Assembly (NCBI GenBank): GCA_023105745.1 | Contig: JALGQZ010000009.1 | Location: 46,405,967 to 46,469,966, forward strand | Origin: Austropuccinia psidii | Lineage: Eukaryota; Basidiomycota; Pucciniomycetes; Pucciniales; Sphaerophragmiaceae | Direction: 5' to 3' | Length of the DNA: 64,000 nucleotides | Shown: piece by piece, positions 11,559 to 22,904 of the stretch | How the letters are laid out: each line of letters begins with the position of its first letter | How positions within the stretch are numbered: the first letter of the stretch is position 1 | The notes under the pieces: generated by a model | The model's input: the letters and a program-made list of their open reading frames with translations, nothing else | Told to the model about the DNA's origin: nothing | Databases searched by the model: none | Translations under genes and position numbers: made by a program

Positions 11559-12519
11559 TGTTGCAGGAATTGGGAGTACGGTTGGTTTGTGTATAAATAT
11601 CTTTGGCTGATGTGAAAGTGTTTAGGAGTGTTACTAATTGGCAAAAAAATTGAGTGATTCTTTATGAAGGGGGAGATGATTTGAGCCAGCTGGGAGTTTT
11701 ATCCCATTTGTAATGGTGTGTGAGCTGCAGCTGATGGAGTGTAACATGTCTCATCTGGATGGCGGAATTGGTTAGGAATTTAATTGGGTAAAATGCCATG
11801 CTGCTCAATGCTCATACATATACTATTTTATTTACACATGGCGATACTGCGGTTTTGACCCTTGAGGGGTGTTCCAATAGGGATGTGTCAACATTGATTT
11901 GAGGGGATTGACATTCAAACCATGTACGCTGGCACGCCATCGTACATGGCTTAAACCTTATTACAGACATAACGATATAACTCTATTACATAAAAGGTTG
12001 GAGTGTACCTAAAGTCTTGGTATTTGGTTTGAGTGCAGCAGGCTTTTAATCGGTTGGAGTGTGATTTGGATTGTTTTGCCTTTCTTGTAAAGGTGATGTC
12101 TCTTTTGTGGGTCAATCCTTCATGAATATACCCCTTTACAGATGTACAATGCTGTGGAATTTCAATGCATATATTGGCAGTTTGGATAATTCACAAAATG
12201 TGACAATGGGGAGGCAGAAATGTTACCAAATATGTTTACTTATGGATGATGGGTCCCCTTTGAGATCAAGGAAATATTACATTATATGGTGGTAGGCCGT
12301 GCCGGGTGGTTTCTGATAAAAGCGGAGGAGCTCAAGAGGAGGCAGGGAGGATTCTCCTAAAAAGAGGCTTATTGGACTTTCACGCAACACTTAGTTCCAA
12401 CTATTCATAGAATTTCTCTATTCTAAATTTGAAAAGATTTCATCTCATATCACTCTATTTTATCATAATACTGAGGTGTTTTATCTAGTTAAAAATATTA
12501 CTGTACTTTTTCGGCCCTT
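11559..12519. promoter_or_regulatory. Divergent promoter between transposase and WRS gene
   Basis: No gene is visible. A TATA-like TATTTATAC (minus strand, near 11590) lies about 35 bp upstream of the transposase ATG. The CpG palindrome sits at 11921-11948. The region is well conserved in copy 2 (58590-59550). Confidence 0.55.
11921..11948. promoter_or_regulatory. CpG palindrome, site a (copy 1)
   Basis: A 28-bp near-perfect palindrome with arms CATGTACG and CGTACATG around TGGC-ac-GCCA. It belongs to the six-site family in this element. The copy 2 equivalent is 59161-59188, where one CG has become CA. Confidence 0.75.
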
Positions 12520-14581
12520 ATGTCATCTTTCAAGTCACATAAATCCCGTTCAGGTTCTGTTCATGACTCAAATAGTGAATCTAGCATAGAATATGTTCAA
12601 ACACAGTCACCATTGAGCCCCAACATTCCTCTCACAACCCCTATCGCATCCTCAATGAATGTATCAGGTCTTAACATTGATGTGGGCAATCCAAAGGCTC
12701 CAACTTCAAGCACTTGGTCGATCCCAAATATTTCCGTCACTCCAATTCCCCCGAATCCCACTAATACACAAATGCATGTGTCTGAGGGGCCGGAAGGCAC
12801 ACCTCAAATGTCATCACACGCTAATCCCCAATCAAAATATCCACGTGAGTCCCTCCTTAATCCCGGTCGGAATCCAGTCGCATCCCAGGATCCCTTTGGC
12901 CAAAGTAAACAGCCAACCCTCAATATTCCATCAGGATCTCAGGTTCATGTGGTTCATGAAAGGCACATGGATGGGGGACGACGAAAAAGACCATTGGAGA
13001 ATGTAACTTGGAGTGGTCTTTCGGAGGGAAATCCAGGATTGACGCTTCATCAAAGTAAGTCATTTTAATTTCGGTGTATAACCTTTTTCACAATTTGATA
13101 TGTTTGTTTCATGGGTTAGATATGGCACCTAAAGGCAAGTCAGTCCGATCTCAGGAGCCAATTGAAGATTGTGAGTATGACCAGTCTTCATTCATTTTTT
13201 GATGTGTTAACTGATGATGTGCATGGCAGGTGATGAACTTTATGCATCTTCACCTCTGGTCCATAAAGAGAAAGTCACTGGACATCATCATCCATATTCC
13301 TCCAAACCAAGAACAGCTCATGCCAGTTCATCAAGCGAAAAAATGGTGGATGATGAGGATGAGAACATGTCTCCGACTCAAATGGAAACAAATGATGAAG
13401 CAAGGAGTGACAATTTCATGGCGCATGATCATGGCACTCAGTCAAATAATGAGTTCAACCATCCTCAAATGCCCCTTGCCCAGAGTATGCTTGAACAATC
13501 CGAGGTCAGACAGCAAAGGAACCAGGCTCGTAAAGCTCACAATGTGGCGAAACGTGCAAGCCAGAAGGAGCAACAAAAATGGCTGAAAGCAGAACTTCCA
13601 GAGAATGTCCATGGAATGAGATCAGCAGTACATGCACATTGCCTGTTCCTACTCAAAGTTAGGGATAAGGATTTTTCCTCACTACCAGCACCACCAAGCA
13701 CAGAAGAGCGTGAGATTGCAATTCAAGTGGCTGGTCATCTTGGATATGTCCCCGAGGATGTTTTCAATGAGCCATCAACACAGGTTCAGTCTCAGGGTTT
13801 CCAAAGCTACTGCAAAAATGAGCTCCACAAGCTAGGACTAAAGCGATTCACTTGGGACTGGGAGAGCTCATGGCAACATCCGTTCAATGAGCTGATGTCT
13901 ATGGTGTTTTACTGTACATTCCGTCTTGCACTGGTCAGCACCAAGTATCATCATTACTGTTGGAACAAGGATCATAATAACTATGGGGTCGTAGCGGCTT
14001 TAATGGAGCGATATTTCACTTATTTGAAAAGAGAATGGAAGTCTATTCAAAAGGATGCCGAGTATTTGGTTAAAAAGAAGGAGAATCAAAAGCTTGCGAA
14101 GATTCGTCAAAGGGTTAGTTAATGTCTCTCTTCTTCATTGTGAGCAAAGACTGATGATGATCTACTTCATTATGTGCAGACCTGTGAGCGCCGTCGTGAA
14201 TGGTGTGATACGGCTAAATCTCCCATTCTAGCATCACAATTCAATGACCCTCGAGTATGTTCAGATACTGAGGAGGTACTGGAAAATGGCCGTCAAGTTT
14301 ACCGCAAAGTGGGATTACGCTGGCGCTCCCAGTTATTTAATGAATTGGTATTAAAAATGGATCGAGACATAGAGTTTTGTAATCGCATTAAAAAAAAGGG
14401 TAAGAAAACTATTGATAGATTGCCAGAATTACGCTCGACAGATGATGGTGATATTCCGGAAGGCTTATCATTTCAGGTATTTGATCAAGATTGGCTCAAA
14501 GGCTGTAGTAAGATGCAGACTAGCGCCCTCAAAATACTTGACATGCCAGTTATTAGGCCGAATGGTGATGCTCTGCAATAA
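12520..14581 (+). CDS. WRS-family gene of unknown function, four exons (623 aa)
   Basis: I do not recognise a biochemical function. Exons 12520-13054, 13120-13170, 13230-14113 and 14180-14581 join in one open frame. The N-terminal 180 residues are Ser/Pro-rich and probably disordered. A short MAPKGKSVRSQEP segment follows, then a basic region (QQRNQARKAHNVAKRASQKEQQKW) that could bind nucleic acid or be a nuclear signal. The conserved part covers FTWDWESSWQHPFNELM, YHHYCWNKDHNNYG and a C-terminal block with SDTEE, YRKVGLRWRSQLFNELV and MDRDI. The SD-E...Y...WRS...D arrangement resembles an uncharacterised, widespread basidiomycete family I have seen near transposons; that link is from memory. 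It is transcribed away from the transposase. Copy 2 has a broken equivalent. Confidence 0.75.
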
Positions 14582-14916
14582 CTTAGTAATATAAATGTAT
14601 AGCACCGTTACAAATTAACATTTTGTGAATTATTTGTGCAGGTGTAATACAATCTGAGTATTAATCCTTAAAGATGCAACTTGCTAAATATGTCAGAATA
14701 TAGACAATATGAGTTGGACTGTATCACCGTCTCCCTTAGAAATAATACTCTATTGCTCATTTTCATTGAGGAAATATTGAAGGAGTTCGATCCAACTCAT
14801 GGTGTTCATAATTGTGGACCTATGCCAGGGTAAACAAGAGTTATCAACTTGGTCAAACACAAATTATATAATATCAGTAAGGCTCACGCAGTTAATGATT
14901 TTTTCTTTTCTTGGAC
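14582..14916. other. Convergent 3' region between WRS gene and SNF2 gene
   Basis: No gene or clear motif is seen; it probably holds the two 3' untranslated regions. It is conserved in copy 2 (56205-56543). Confidence 0.4.
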
Positions 14917-17316
14917 CTATTGGTGTTTGGAAAATGGCATTTCCATAAGGAAGGATTTTAGAATAGCAATACAATTAGGGTCAAAGATGATCTTGAAAGG
15001 TACCTTCCGCATGTTGACCTCAACTGAATGAGGAGTTATATAGTGGATGACCTTTACAGGTTGTTGTTGGCCAATACGATGGAGTCGATCAACAGCCTGA
15101 GCCTCAATGGCTGGGTTCCAATTGGGCTCCTGAAATGTGGATGTCAGGGGCCACAAATCAGGGCAGAATTTTGGGGGTCCCCTCACCATTAAATAGACCG
15201 TATTAGCACAAGTTATATTGAGGCCAGTTCCAGCTGCGGCAATGGATGCAATCAGTACTTCACATTCAGGATTATTGAAGAAAGTATCCAGTGCCTTCTC
15301 CTGTGCTCGTGCTGTAATTGTTCCATCAATTCGTGCTGAAAGGATAGAGTGATGGGCAAGGGCAATACCAATTCTACAATATAAAAAAGTCAGATGGATT
15401 CAATTGGTAATGGATGCATATTAGAATTAACGCACAAATCTAGAAATTGGGTCCATTGGGAGTAAACCACCAATTTGGTTGGACCACACCTTGTTTGTTT
15501 GTTCTTCATTAAGCTTTGTAGGAGGTGGGCAATTTTACTACTCATCATGCATGTTTCGACATCCACAATAGTTCGTGTGATTGTTGGCGATTTATCCTGA
15601 GTGCTCCTGCCCTCGGGGTCTTCCAAATCCGCCTCCGCAATTGTGTTAAGCATGATGTGATGGTTACAACATATTCGCAGCTTATTAATATTTCTGAAAA
15701 ATTCTCCTGGGGCTTTGCTTTTGGATGATAGGAATTCTTCATATAATATGGAATATTCTTGCTGCATGGTTGGGTTGAGTGGGAGCAGCTCATAATGATG
15801 GCTAATAGTGGGGAGGGATTCGAGATGTGTGGTTTTGGTGCGGCGCAAACTTAAATGCCGCAATGCCAAATGCAAGATATCATTGCAACCTTTGGAAAGA
15901 CTACTCAGGATGAATGGTGACCAGTTATCTTGATTGGCGCTCTGGGGTTGAGTGATGAATGATATTATGCCCAAAAGGTCATAAATGGTGTTGTGAATAG
16001 GTGTGCCCGTTAAACATATTCGACGGGATGAAAGGAGGCTATTAATGGCACGGTGAGTGGCAGTGTATTGAGAGCGAATATAGCTATAAGATGGGGCAAG
16101 GTTTATTGGATATAAAAGGTAATTTGAATCATTTAAGCTCAGCCACTCACTGTGCTTCATCCAAAATTATACGATGCCAATTGATTTGAAAAATGAATGA
16201 TGTAGAGGGATTGGTTTGCTTAAATTCTTGGGTGATAGTATTGTAAGAAGTGATGATGATATCATATTTTAAGATGTCGTCTTTGGATAATGAGTGACGA
16301 GTGGGACCATGGTAGATTTTGGAATGCAGCGCTCCAGCCTGAGCATGCTTGGATATTTCTGATTGCCAGTTGGTAATTAAGCGAGGGGGGCAGATGATCA
16401 TGGTGGGCGTGGAGCGATGGGGGTTTGCAATCATCCGCTCCTTGGAGGTACCAATTAGAGCAATGGCCTGAATGGTTTTACCTAATCCCATATCATCCGC
16501 GAGCAGTCCCCCAAGAGGGGTATTGGTCGAAAGGGATTCAAATGAGCTAACAACCCTGTTTGTAATGATGTGCCTGGCATTGAAAGTGGATCCTGGGGGT
16601 GAGGTGGCCCAAAGGTTACGGGCTGATTGGCCATTGGGGATTTCTCGATCCCAGAGAAAAGCTAGTCCAGTCTTTTGATGAGGGAGGAGGGGGGTTTGAA
16701 TAATGGCATGGGGCGGGGTCATCATGGGGAGGTCTGATCCACTGGGTAATTGTATCAGTTTTTGCTTGGAAATCAATGATGAAACAGCAGGATATGAAGC
16801 AGGCGTCGAGTTTGAAGCGGGAAATGTCGGAGTAAAGAGTTGAAATTGACAATGAGTAGTACAGTCATATTCTTTGGGCATTTTAAGCTTGAAATCTTGC
16901 GTTCGAAAGCTTTCCATTATGAATAGAATGTTTGGATACCATGTGAAGAACATCAATGCTAGATTGGGTTTCTGAGATGAGGAGGGATCATTGGCATCAG
17001 TCATAAATACTCCCTCAACAAATAATATTTGAGTAGGATTGGTTTGGCAATTTTCAATCCATGCCCCACCAGGACCACAGTGCATGAAAGTTTTTGGTGC
17101 CCCAAGGAATGGTATCAACGTTTGGGAAAGGGTTCCCGGGAGAGAGCCAATAGCATGCTGGTGATTGGGGAGATATACAAATATGTTGTGTTGATTGTGC
17201 CATAGGATAATCGAAGAACCTAAGTGGGAATTCTCAGGCTTTAAGGTTATATCACTATTTATTTGAATACAAATATTAATCATCCCAATGCAAAGTGGTT
17301 GTGAAGGGGTTGACAT
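14917..17316 (-). CDS. SNF2-family ATPase, HLTF/Rad5-like class, four exons (737 aa)
   Basis: This is a double-stranded DNA translocase of the Swi2/Snf2 type, likely to remodel chromatin or displace proteins in the nucleus. Exons 17316-16151, 16083-15436, 15373-15187 and 15129-14917 give one open frame. Motifs in order are GGLLADDMGLGKT (about 270-282, ATP binding), MIICPPRLITNW, DIIITSYNT, RIILDEAH (387-390; the His codon is completed by splicing), LTGTPIHNTIYDL, SLRRTK, VVYSQWTQFLD, IAAAGTGLNI (about 652) and QAVDRLHRIGQ (about 680). The core is most like HLTF/Rad5/Rad16. No RING finger is inserted between the two lobes, unlike most of that class. The N-terminal 200 residues are unassigned, and a HIRAN-like trace around HAIGSLPGTLSQTL is uncertain. 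The ATG at 17316 was chosen because copy 2 shares it; an in-frame ATG 15 bp upstream exists only in copy 1. Confidence 0.88.
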
Positions 17317-17682
17317 TATGGCTATGTTCAATTATTTGGGGACAGTTGAGAATTATATGATCGGGAAGGGTTAGAAAAAGGGAATGAAGAGGAATAAGCG
17401 CAGGTGGGGAACTTATATGAGTGGCATCAACAGGCCAAAAGGGGGATGGCCTGTGGTTACGTGCATGGTCTTGATGGGGGTGGGCGTCTTGGGCTGACAA
17501 TTTTCATATCCAATTTGGGGCATATATCAAGGCAAGGTGGCCAAAATGTGGGTGCACCGATATTTTGCTGGATCTGCAGCAAGGTACAAAACCTTTGGTG
17601 GAACAAGGTTGACATTAGCATATCCAAAATTGGGTGGGTTGGAGCAAGTTATTGTGGAGGGCATATTAGAGGCATGCAGTCA

Positions 17683-17706
17683 TGTTCGCTGGTGTGACAG
17701 CGAACA
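17683..17706. promoter_or_regulatory. CpG palindrome, site c (copy 1)
   Basis: Arms TGTTCGCTG and CAGCGAACA flank GTGTGA. It lies about 370 bp upstream of the SNF2 start. The copy 2 equivalent at 53415-53440 keeps the arms but has a different centre. Confidence 0.65.
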
Positions 17707-17816
17707 ATGAGCGTATCCTCCCCAGGTTAATTGTTGCACAGGGACCTACTGGGCAATGTTGGCAGTTTCAAAGGGCAATCTCACTGTAGGGATGTTTGTG
17801 TGTGGGCGGGTGAGAT

Positions 17817-17842
17817 ATGTTCGGTGGCATGCCACCGAACAT
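17817..17842. promoter_or_regulatory. CpG palindrome, site b (copy 1), perfect
   Basis: A perfect 26-bp palindrome with half site ATGTTCGGTGGCA, about 500 bp upstream of the SNF2 start. In copy 2 (53275-53300) both CG dinucleotides are TG/CA, yet the site is still a perfect palindrome. Confidence 0.75.
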
Positions 17843-19047
17843 GACTTTGGTTTTGCCTGAAGTTTTTTGCTGACTGATGCATACTGGGCTTTCAGGGGGG
17901 AATGTGTGGGATGATCAAAGGGGGCGCCAGCCGTGAGCCGTGATCCACATATACATTCACCCCTATGGCGTTTGAGGCGAGTACTAATCTACCGAGATTG
18001 GCATCCGGGTCTTTGCCTCACGCGCGTACAGTTCCGGAGGAAAGAGGCCACACGCCCCAGGGATTTTTTGGCTGCAAGCCAGGTGCCACAACTTGGGCGG
18101 GGCGTGTGAGAACGTGAAGAAAATGACCCGCGGTGGGAGATACCCACGCAAACATGTTTTAGCAAACATAGGCTGGGATTGTTATTCTAATGTGGATGAG
18201 GCTGAAGCAAATCCACACTGATTGGCCTCAGGTTTCCACGCGCAAGCGGGTGAGCGTCTGCAGTCACGCTGACAACCCGACCAAGAAAATAGGCAGCTGG
18301 CAGACTGGCAGTCAAATGTCTTCCAGGCGTGTGAAAGTTGCCTGCGTATGACCCATCGGGGGTGCGTATGAAAGTGTGTGGCTGCCCGCCAATGAACAAG
18401 CAGGGCCAGTCATTGTTGGCCCCGACAATGGCACCGGAGTGAATCCACTGTTTGTGTATGACCCAAATAATAAGTCATCCCATTATGACCTACATTCATT
18501 AACTTGGATTACACCCACATCTGTGCTGTAGTTAGGCAGAGCTCTCTAACAAGGTGCATCAAAGGGATGCAGTTGAGATATATGACTCAATGGCTTGACG
18601 TGATTGCATGTTACATTGCTGAACAGCTTTTGCTCTTCCCCGCAGCATACATTTACACAGGTGTACTGCGTACTACAGTGTTGGCTGTACAGATCAGGAA
18701 GGTGTTATACTACTTGAGCCTGCATGCGTATAGCCAATGGGTATTCACCTTCCAATTGTTTGCATATACGTAGCTCATGTGCCACATGCTCAGCATTGCG
18801 TTTCACCCAATTTGCACACGCAAGCTGAGCATCTCATGGTCAAAAGCACCGTGTGAAAGTGCTCAGTAAAGCCATGGAATGAACTATTTTTGCAATAGTT
18901 CATTGGAAGGCTCAGTTTGGAGCACTTCACCAAAGCGTGTGAAATGCTGCAGCTGGCTGAAATGTCACCCAATGCTGTGCCAAATGCTCAGATTGTGGGC
19001 ATAAAATAACGACTGAGCAATGGCTCAGCATGGTGCATTTGACATTT

Positions 19048-19785
19048 TTATATCAATAGTTCAATCACTGTGCCATTAAAATGTTCAGCCACTGAGCATT
19101 TCAATTATGACCCAAAAGCAAACCTGAGCAATGGGTCGAGGCAAGCTCATGCTGTATTCACTTGTGTTACAGCCCCCCCTTTGTTCACATACTATTACCA
19201 AGCCATACGGCTGGTAATATTGCCGTGGTCACTTGTGACCAAATGCACCGGGTGCATTTCTGCATGGGTCACTTGTGCATTCCACCCACAATGCACATTC
19301 AACAAGGGCCTCACGACCACCCTCCCGGGTGATCGGGTGGCTATTTAAGGAAAGAAAGGGGATTTGACTCAGCTTGACAATTTAATAAATTGCAATACTC
19401 AGCGGTGCATTTGATATTGTTATATCAATTGTTCAATTACTGTGCAATTAAAATGTTCAGCCACTGAGCATTTCAATTATGACCCGAAAGCAAACCTGAG
19501 CAATGGGTCGAGGCAAGCTCACGCTGTATTCACTTGTCTTACAGCCCCCCCTTTGTTCAAAGACTATCACCAGGCCATACGGCCGGTGATCTTGCCGCGG
19601 TCACTTGTGACCAAATGCACCGGGTGCATTTCTGCATGAGTCACTTGTGCTTTGCACGTTGAATGCACATTCAACAAGGGCCTCACGACCACCCTCCTGG
19701 GTGATCGGGTGGCAATTTAAGGAAACAAAGGGGATTTGACTCAGCTTGACAATTCAATAAATTGCAATACTCAGCCAGACCCCCA
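19048..19785. repeat. Direct duplication of about 371 bp with CTGAGC motifs
   Basis: Two units repeat the same order: AAATGTTCAGCCACTGAGC (19079 and about 19450), GAGCAATGGGTCGAGGCAAGC, an ACAGCCCCCCC run, GTGACCAAATGCACCGGGTGC, GGCCTCACGACCACCCT and a TATTTAAGG/AATTTAAGG near the end. The same duplication exists in copy 2 (about 51420-52060), so it predates the split of the copies. It lies upstream of the Cys6 gene. Confidence 0.75.
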
Positions 19786-19925
19786 TTGTTCTTCTGCCTC
19801 ACGCGAGCATTTCACTTCTCAGTTGCAGCATTCGCTGAGACTCAGCTTCAATTTTGCCCACACGCCTTGAAGCTGAGACTTTTGCGGGTGCTGAAACTGC
19901 TGAGATCGTCTCAGCTTCACCATGC

Positions 19926-19933
19926 TATAAAAG
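19926..19933 (+). promoter_or_regulatory. TATA box of the Cys6-cluster gene
   Basis: TATAAAAG, followed by a pyrimidine-rich stretch, about 430 bp upstream of the ATG. It is conserved in copy 2 (about 51207-51217). A TACTAAC branch site and TTTTTAG acceptor immediately before the ATG (20330-20353) point to an intron in the 5' leader. Confidence 0.6.
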
Positions 19934-20353
19934 ACCATCTTCACACGACACGCACTTCACTTTCTTTCTCACCCGCTCCACTTCGTTCAACCTCACCCGC
20001 GTTTGTCCTTGTGCGTATTCCCCCTCGTCTTCCTGCCTTTCCAGTCTTTTCTTTCGCACTCGACTAACCCACTCCCCTTCCTGCTCGCTTTTTGTTTATT
20101 CTTCTGATCCGCTCAGAAGCTCCCTTCTATCCACCTCGTGCGTTACCTCTTTTTTTAACTTTTGTCAACATTATGTACCGATATTAATATTTTTCTTCCT
20201 TCACGACTTCCTTCCAGACTTTTAAAAACTCCCGACTCGAGCGTTTTTAATTTGATTCCGTTTTAAATTTATATAATTCATCGTATGCCTTCATTTTCTT
20301 TCTTGATTGTTTACTTTGTATGCAGTTACTAACCTCGCTTGTTTTCTTTTTAG

Positions 20354-21749
20354 ATGTCGTGCACTTTATGCACCAAGCGGGGTATCCCCTGCATTCATTC
20401 CTCGACGACGAACGACACTTGTGATGCTTGCCGACAAGCACACAAGAAATGTTCGTTTGTTGTCCGCCCCTTCCGACCACGAGGCCAGAGGAGTTCTCGC
20501 CCAAGACGCCCTCGCGAGGACTCCTTTGTGGTCGACGATGATGAAACCATTTCCGAGCGTGAATGGACGCCGGGCCCCCAAACAGGCCAACGGGAACGAT
20601 TCCGGACGATTAGCCCTGTCCCCTCCAGTATCGATTTGTCCACTCCCCCTCCTAGGCCACCATCCGATGGTCACTTCACTCCTCGACCGGAGCGAAGTGA
20701 TTATCCGGCCGATGAAGGATGGCGATGGCGAGAGGACATTCAAGCTTGGGCTGATCGTCACCATGTCTTGTCATTGATGGGATTCAAACGCCAAAGTAAG
20801 TTTTCTTTCTCCTCCTTATCTCATTTCTCTTCACGCAATAATATTGACTTTTTTCCATTTCTCATAGAACAAAACCACCCGAATCCCCCCCGACAAGACT
20901 CTCCCGTTGCTAGTTTGCCTCGCGAGCAAACCCCCCGGCAACCAACTCCAGGCCCGAGTGGCACCCGATGGTCTGAGGAATTATTCCGCGGTAAGCAGCC
21001 AAAGTTTCATTTCATTTTCACTTTCACTTTCGAGTCGAGTGAACTGACTCTCACTACTTTTTTAGAACCCTCCCGAACCGAAGAGCCACCTATTCCTGGC
21101 CCAAGTCCATCGTCCCAACCACCTGAGGACGATACAACTCGTGAGCCAGAACCTGAGGTGGCTCCTACGCAATCCACGGAGGAACCTAATGGTAAGTCAC
21201 CACTTCTCTTTCTTCACTCCTCTCAACTTTTCCTCACCTTTTCTTTGACCGTCTCCAGATCGTCCCGCCACTCCTTGCTCGATCATCATCATCGACGATA
21301 CGCCCGTGGGATCCCCAATTCCCAATCCCCTTCCCCCTCCCCCTTCTTCTTACCCGACTCGCCCACCTTCCCCTTCCATTCCCCCCCCCTCCACTCCAAC
21401 CCCGGTTCCCTCCCCAGATATCCCTTCCAGTGCCCCCGAGAACCCCAACGCCTCCTCCCCCCCGGTGCCAAGCTCGTCTCATTCCCACAATGACGCTCGC
21501 CAGGAATTCACCGACCTGCGACCGACCCTAATGATTCCTCGAGCTATCGTCCACGATTCAATCAACCGAATCTTGTTGGAGCATCGTCGCTTGCTCCACA
21601 TGATTCCTTTCGTGGATGAAACTCATCGAAATGAGATGCACCGGGAATTGCGGGACGAACTAAGCCCTCCTTGCCCAGGCACTGGAGGCTTATCCAAAGG
21701 AGGACATAACCGGGATAGTCTCCAAATTCCTCGAAAAATAAAAAATTAA
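20354..21749 (+). CDS. Permuted Cys6 (zinc-cluster-like) DNA-binding protein, four exons (393 aa)
   Basis: This is a predicted nuclear DNA-binding protein. Exons 20354-20795, 20868-20990, 21066-21191 and 21259-21749 join in frame. Residues 3-33 are CX2CX6CX9CX2CX6C (Cys3, 6, 13, 23, 26, 33), the spacing of a fungal Zn2Cys6 cluster. The halves look swapped: CTLCTKRGIPC resembles the usual second half, and CDACRQAHKKC the usual first half. An Arg-rich segment and long Pro/Ser-rich disordered stretches follow. The C-terminal block is TLMIPRAIVHDSINRILLEHRRLL. Relative to copy 2, copy 1 lacks 2 nt near 21664, which replaces the last roughly 28 residues; the copy 2 frame (LLAQALEAYPKED) looks ancestral. 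The 5' leader probably contains an intron. It is a candidate reader of the CpG palindromes (inference). Confidence 0.72.
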
Positions 21750-21837
21750 AAAAAAAATAATCCCATTATTTCAACTTTTATCATTTGTAATACTTTCTTT
21801 TAAATAAATTATCATTTGTAATCAATTATTGTTATGT

Positions 21838-22029
21838 TCAAATTCTATTACATTCTTTGTTCACGTAAAAATTACTTATTTCCTCCTTAGAGAAAAACCC
21901 TGATTGCATGAGAATTATTTTTGTAAGTGCCCCACCAAGAGTTTGAGTGAGTATTTGTTTTCGTGAACCTCTTTTTCTCAAAATGCGCCAATAGTTGCCG
22001 TTATCCTCTCCTATATTTTCTTCTTCCAT
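21838..22029 (-). CDS. Small conserved ORF or exon, unknown
   Basis: A 63-aa frame starting MEEENIGEDNGNYWRILRK. The first roughly 30 residues are nearly identical in copy 2 (49175-49302), after which the frames diverge. It could be a short gene, an unannotated exon or chance conservation of sequence in a duplicated element. No domain is recognised. Confidence 0.25.
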   Translation of the reverse strand: MEEENIGEDNGNYWRILRKRGSRKQILTQTLGGALTKIILMQSGFFSKEEISNFYVNKECNRI

Positions 22030-22183
22030 GGTTTAGAGCCATCCCCATTCTTAACTGTAAAAAAGCGGCAGGTTCCCGTATGTGAGCAATCCAGTCCAGA
22101 TTCGTGAAACATGGCCTTTCCTATGGTCACACGCTATTAATCTTACTCATGTATCGAATTGTTTAAATTGTCTCGAACCTTAA

Positions 22184-22738
22184 AAAGCGTAAGGATTGGC
22201 GTGTGACTTGTCGGGACACTGCACAGGCGTAAGGATTGGCGTGTGAATTGTTGGGAGCCTGCACAGGCATAAGGATTGGCGTGTGAGTTGTTGGGAGCCT
22301 GCACAGGCGTAAGAATTTGTCAGCATTGTTGGCAACCCTCCCATGCGTAAGGATTGGCGTGTGAATCGTCGGAAGCCTGTACAGGCGTAAGGAATTTTAG
22401 CACTTTTGGGACCCCTCACAAGCATAAGGATTGGCGTGTGAATTGTTGGGAGCCTGCACAGGCGTAAGAATTGGCGTGTGAATTCTTGGGATCCTGCACA
22501 GGCCAAGAAATTTTCAGCATTGTGGGGAAGCTTCACAAGCGTAAGAATTGGCGTGTGAATCGTCGAAAGCCTGTGAAGGCGTAAGGATTGGCATGTAAAT
22601 TTTCGGGAGCCTGCACAGGCCCAAGGATTGGCGTGTGTAGCGTTGGCACCCCGCATAGGTGTAAGGAACTTTTAGCATTGTCAGAACCTGCACAAGCATG
22701 AGGATTCGCGTGTGAAGCATTGGCATCCTGGACAATAG
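22184..22738. repeat. Minisatellite 1, about 40-45-bp units
   Basis: About a dozen imperfect units built around GCGTAAGGATTGGCGTGTGA and TTGGGAGCCTGCACAGG. Copy 2 has the same array (48553-49031) with a different arrangement of units. Open frames across it (His/Ala/Cys-rich) are repeat by-products. Confidence 0.85.
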
Positions 22739-22754
22739 CAACAAACCAGGACAG

Positions 22755-22780
22755 ATGTACGATGGCATGCCACCGTACAT
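22755..22780. promoter_or_regulatory. CpG palindrome, site d (copy 1)
   Basis: A 26-bp near-perfect palindrome, half site ATGTACGATGGCA, at the edge of minisatellite 1 and downstream of the TET gene. It is the only site of the six not upstream of a gene. The copy 2 equivalent is 48501-48526. Confidence 0.75.
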
Positions 22781-22904
22781 AATCCACTTCAAACCTTTTT
22801 CATGTCAGACACCCCATCTCCCGCACTAGAATCCATCCAATCCTTGTGTATATTGTCCTCTGCCTTACCCCACCATTACTTACCCAACACACATGCAAAT
22901 CTCC

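Larger units (their letters stand above)
17317..20353. promoter_or_regulatory. 3-kb non-coding regulatory region between SNF2 and Cys6 genes
   Basis: No conserved open frame is seen. The region holds two CpG palindromes (17683-17706, 17817-17842), many CTGAGC/GCTCAG motifs from about 18600 on, a duplicated block of about 371 bp (19048-19785), and the TATA box and 5' untranslated region of the Cys6 gene. The layout is conserved in copy 2 (50810-53806). Confidence 0.6.

Noticed and set aside
16147..16160. SNF2 motif II read as DEAQ
   Set aside because: DEAQ appears only if the intron is read through; splicing at GCACA|GTGAGT gives DEAH in both copies.
17404..17697. 97-codon plus-strand frame in the SNF2 upstream region
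   Set aside because: It overlaps the CpG palindrome c and has no conserved domain; I saw no matching frame in copy 2, so it is probably chance.
22184..22738. CRISPR-like regular repeats
   Set aside because: Units are imperfect, spacers are not unique, there are no cas genes and the genome is eukaryotic; it is a minisatellite.
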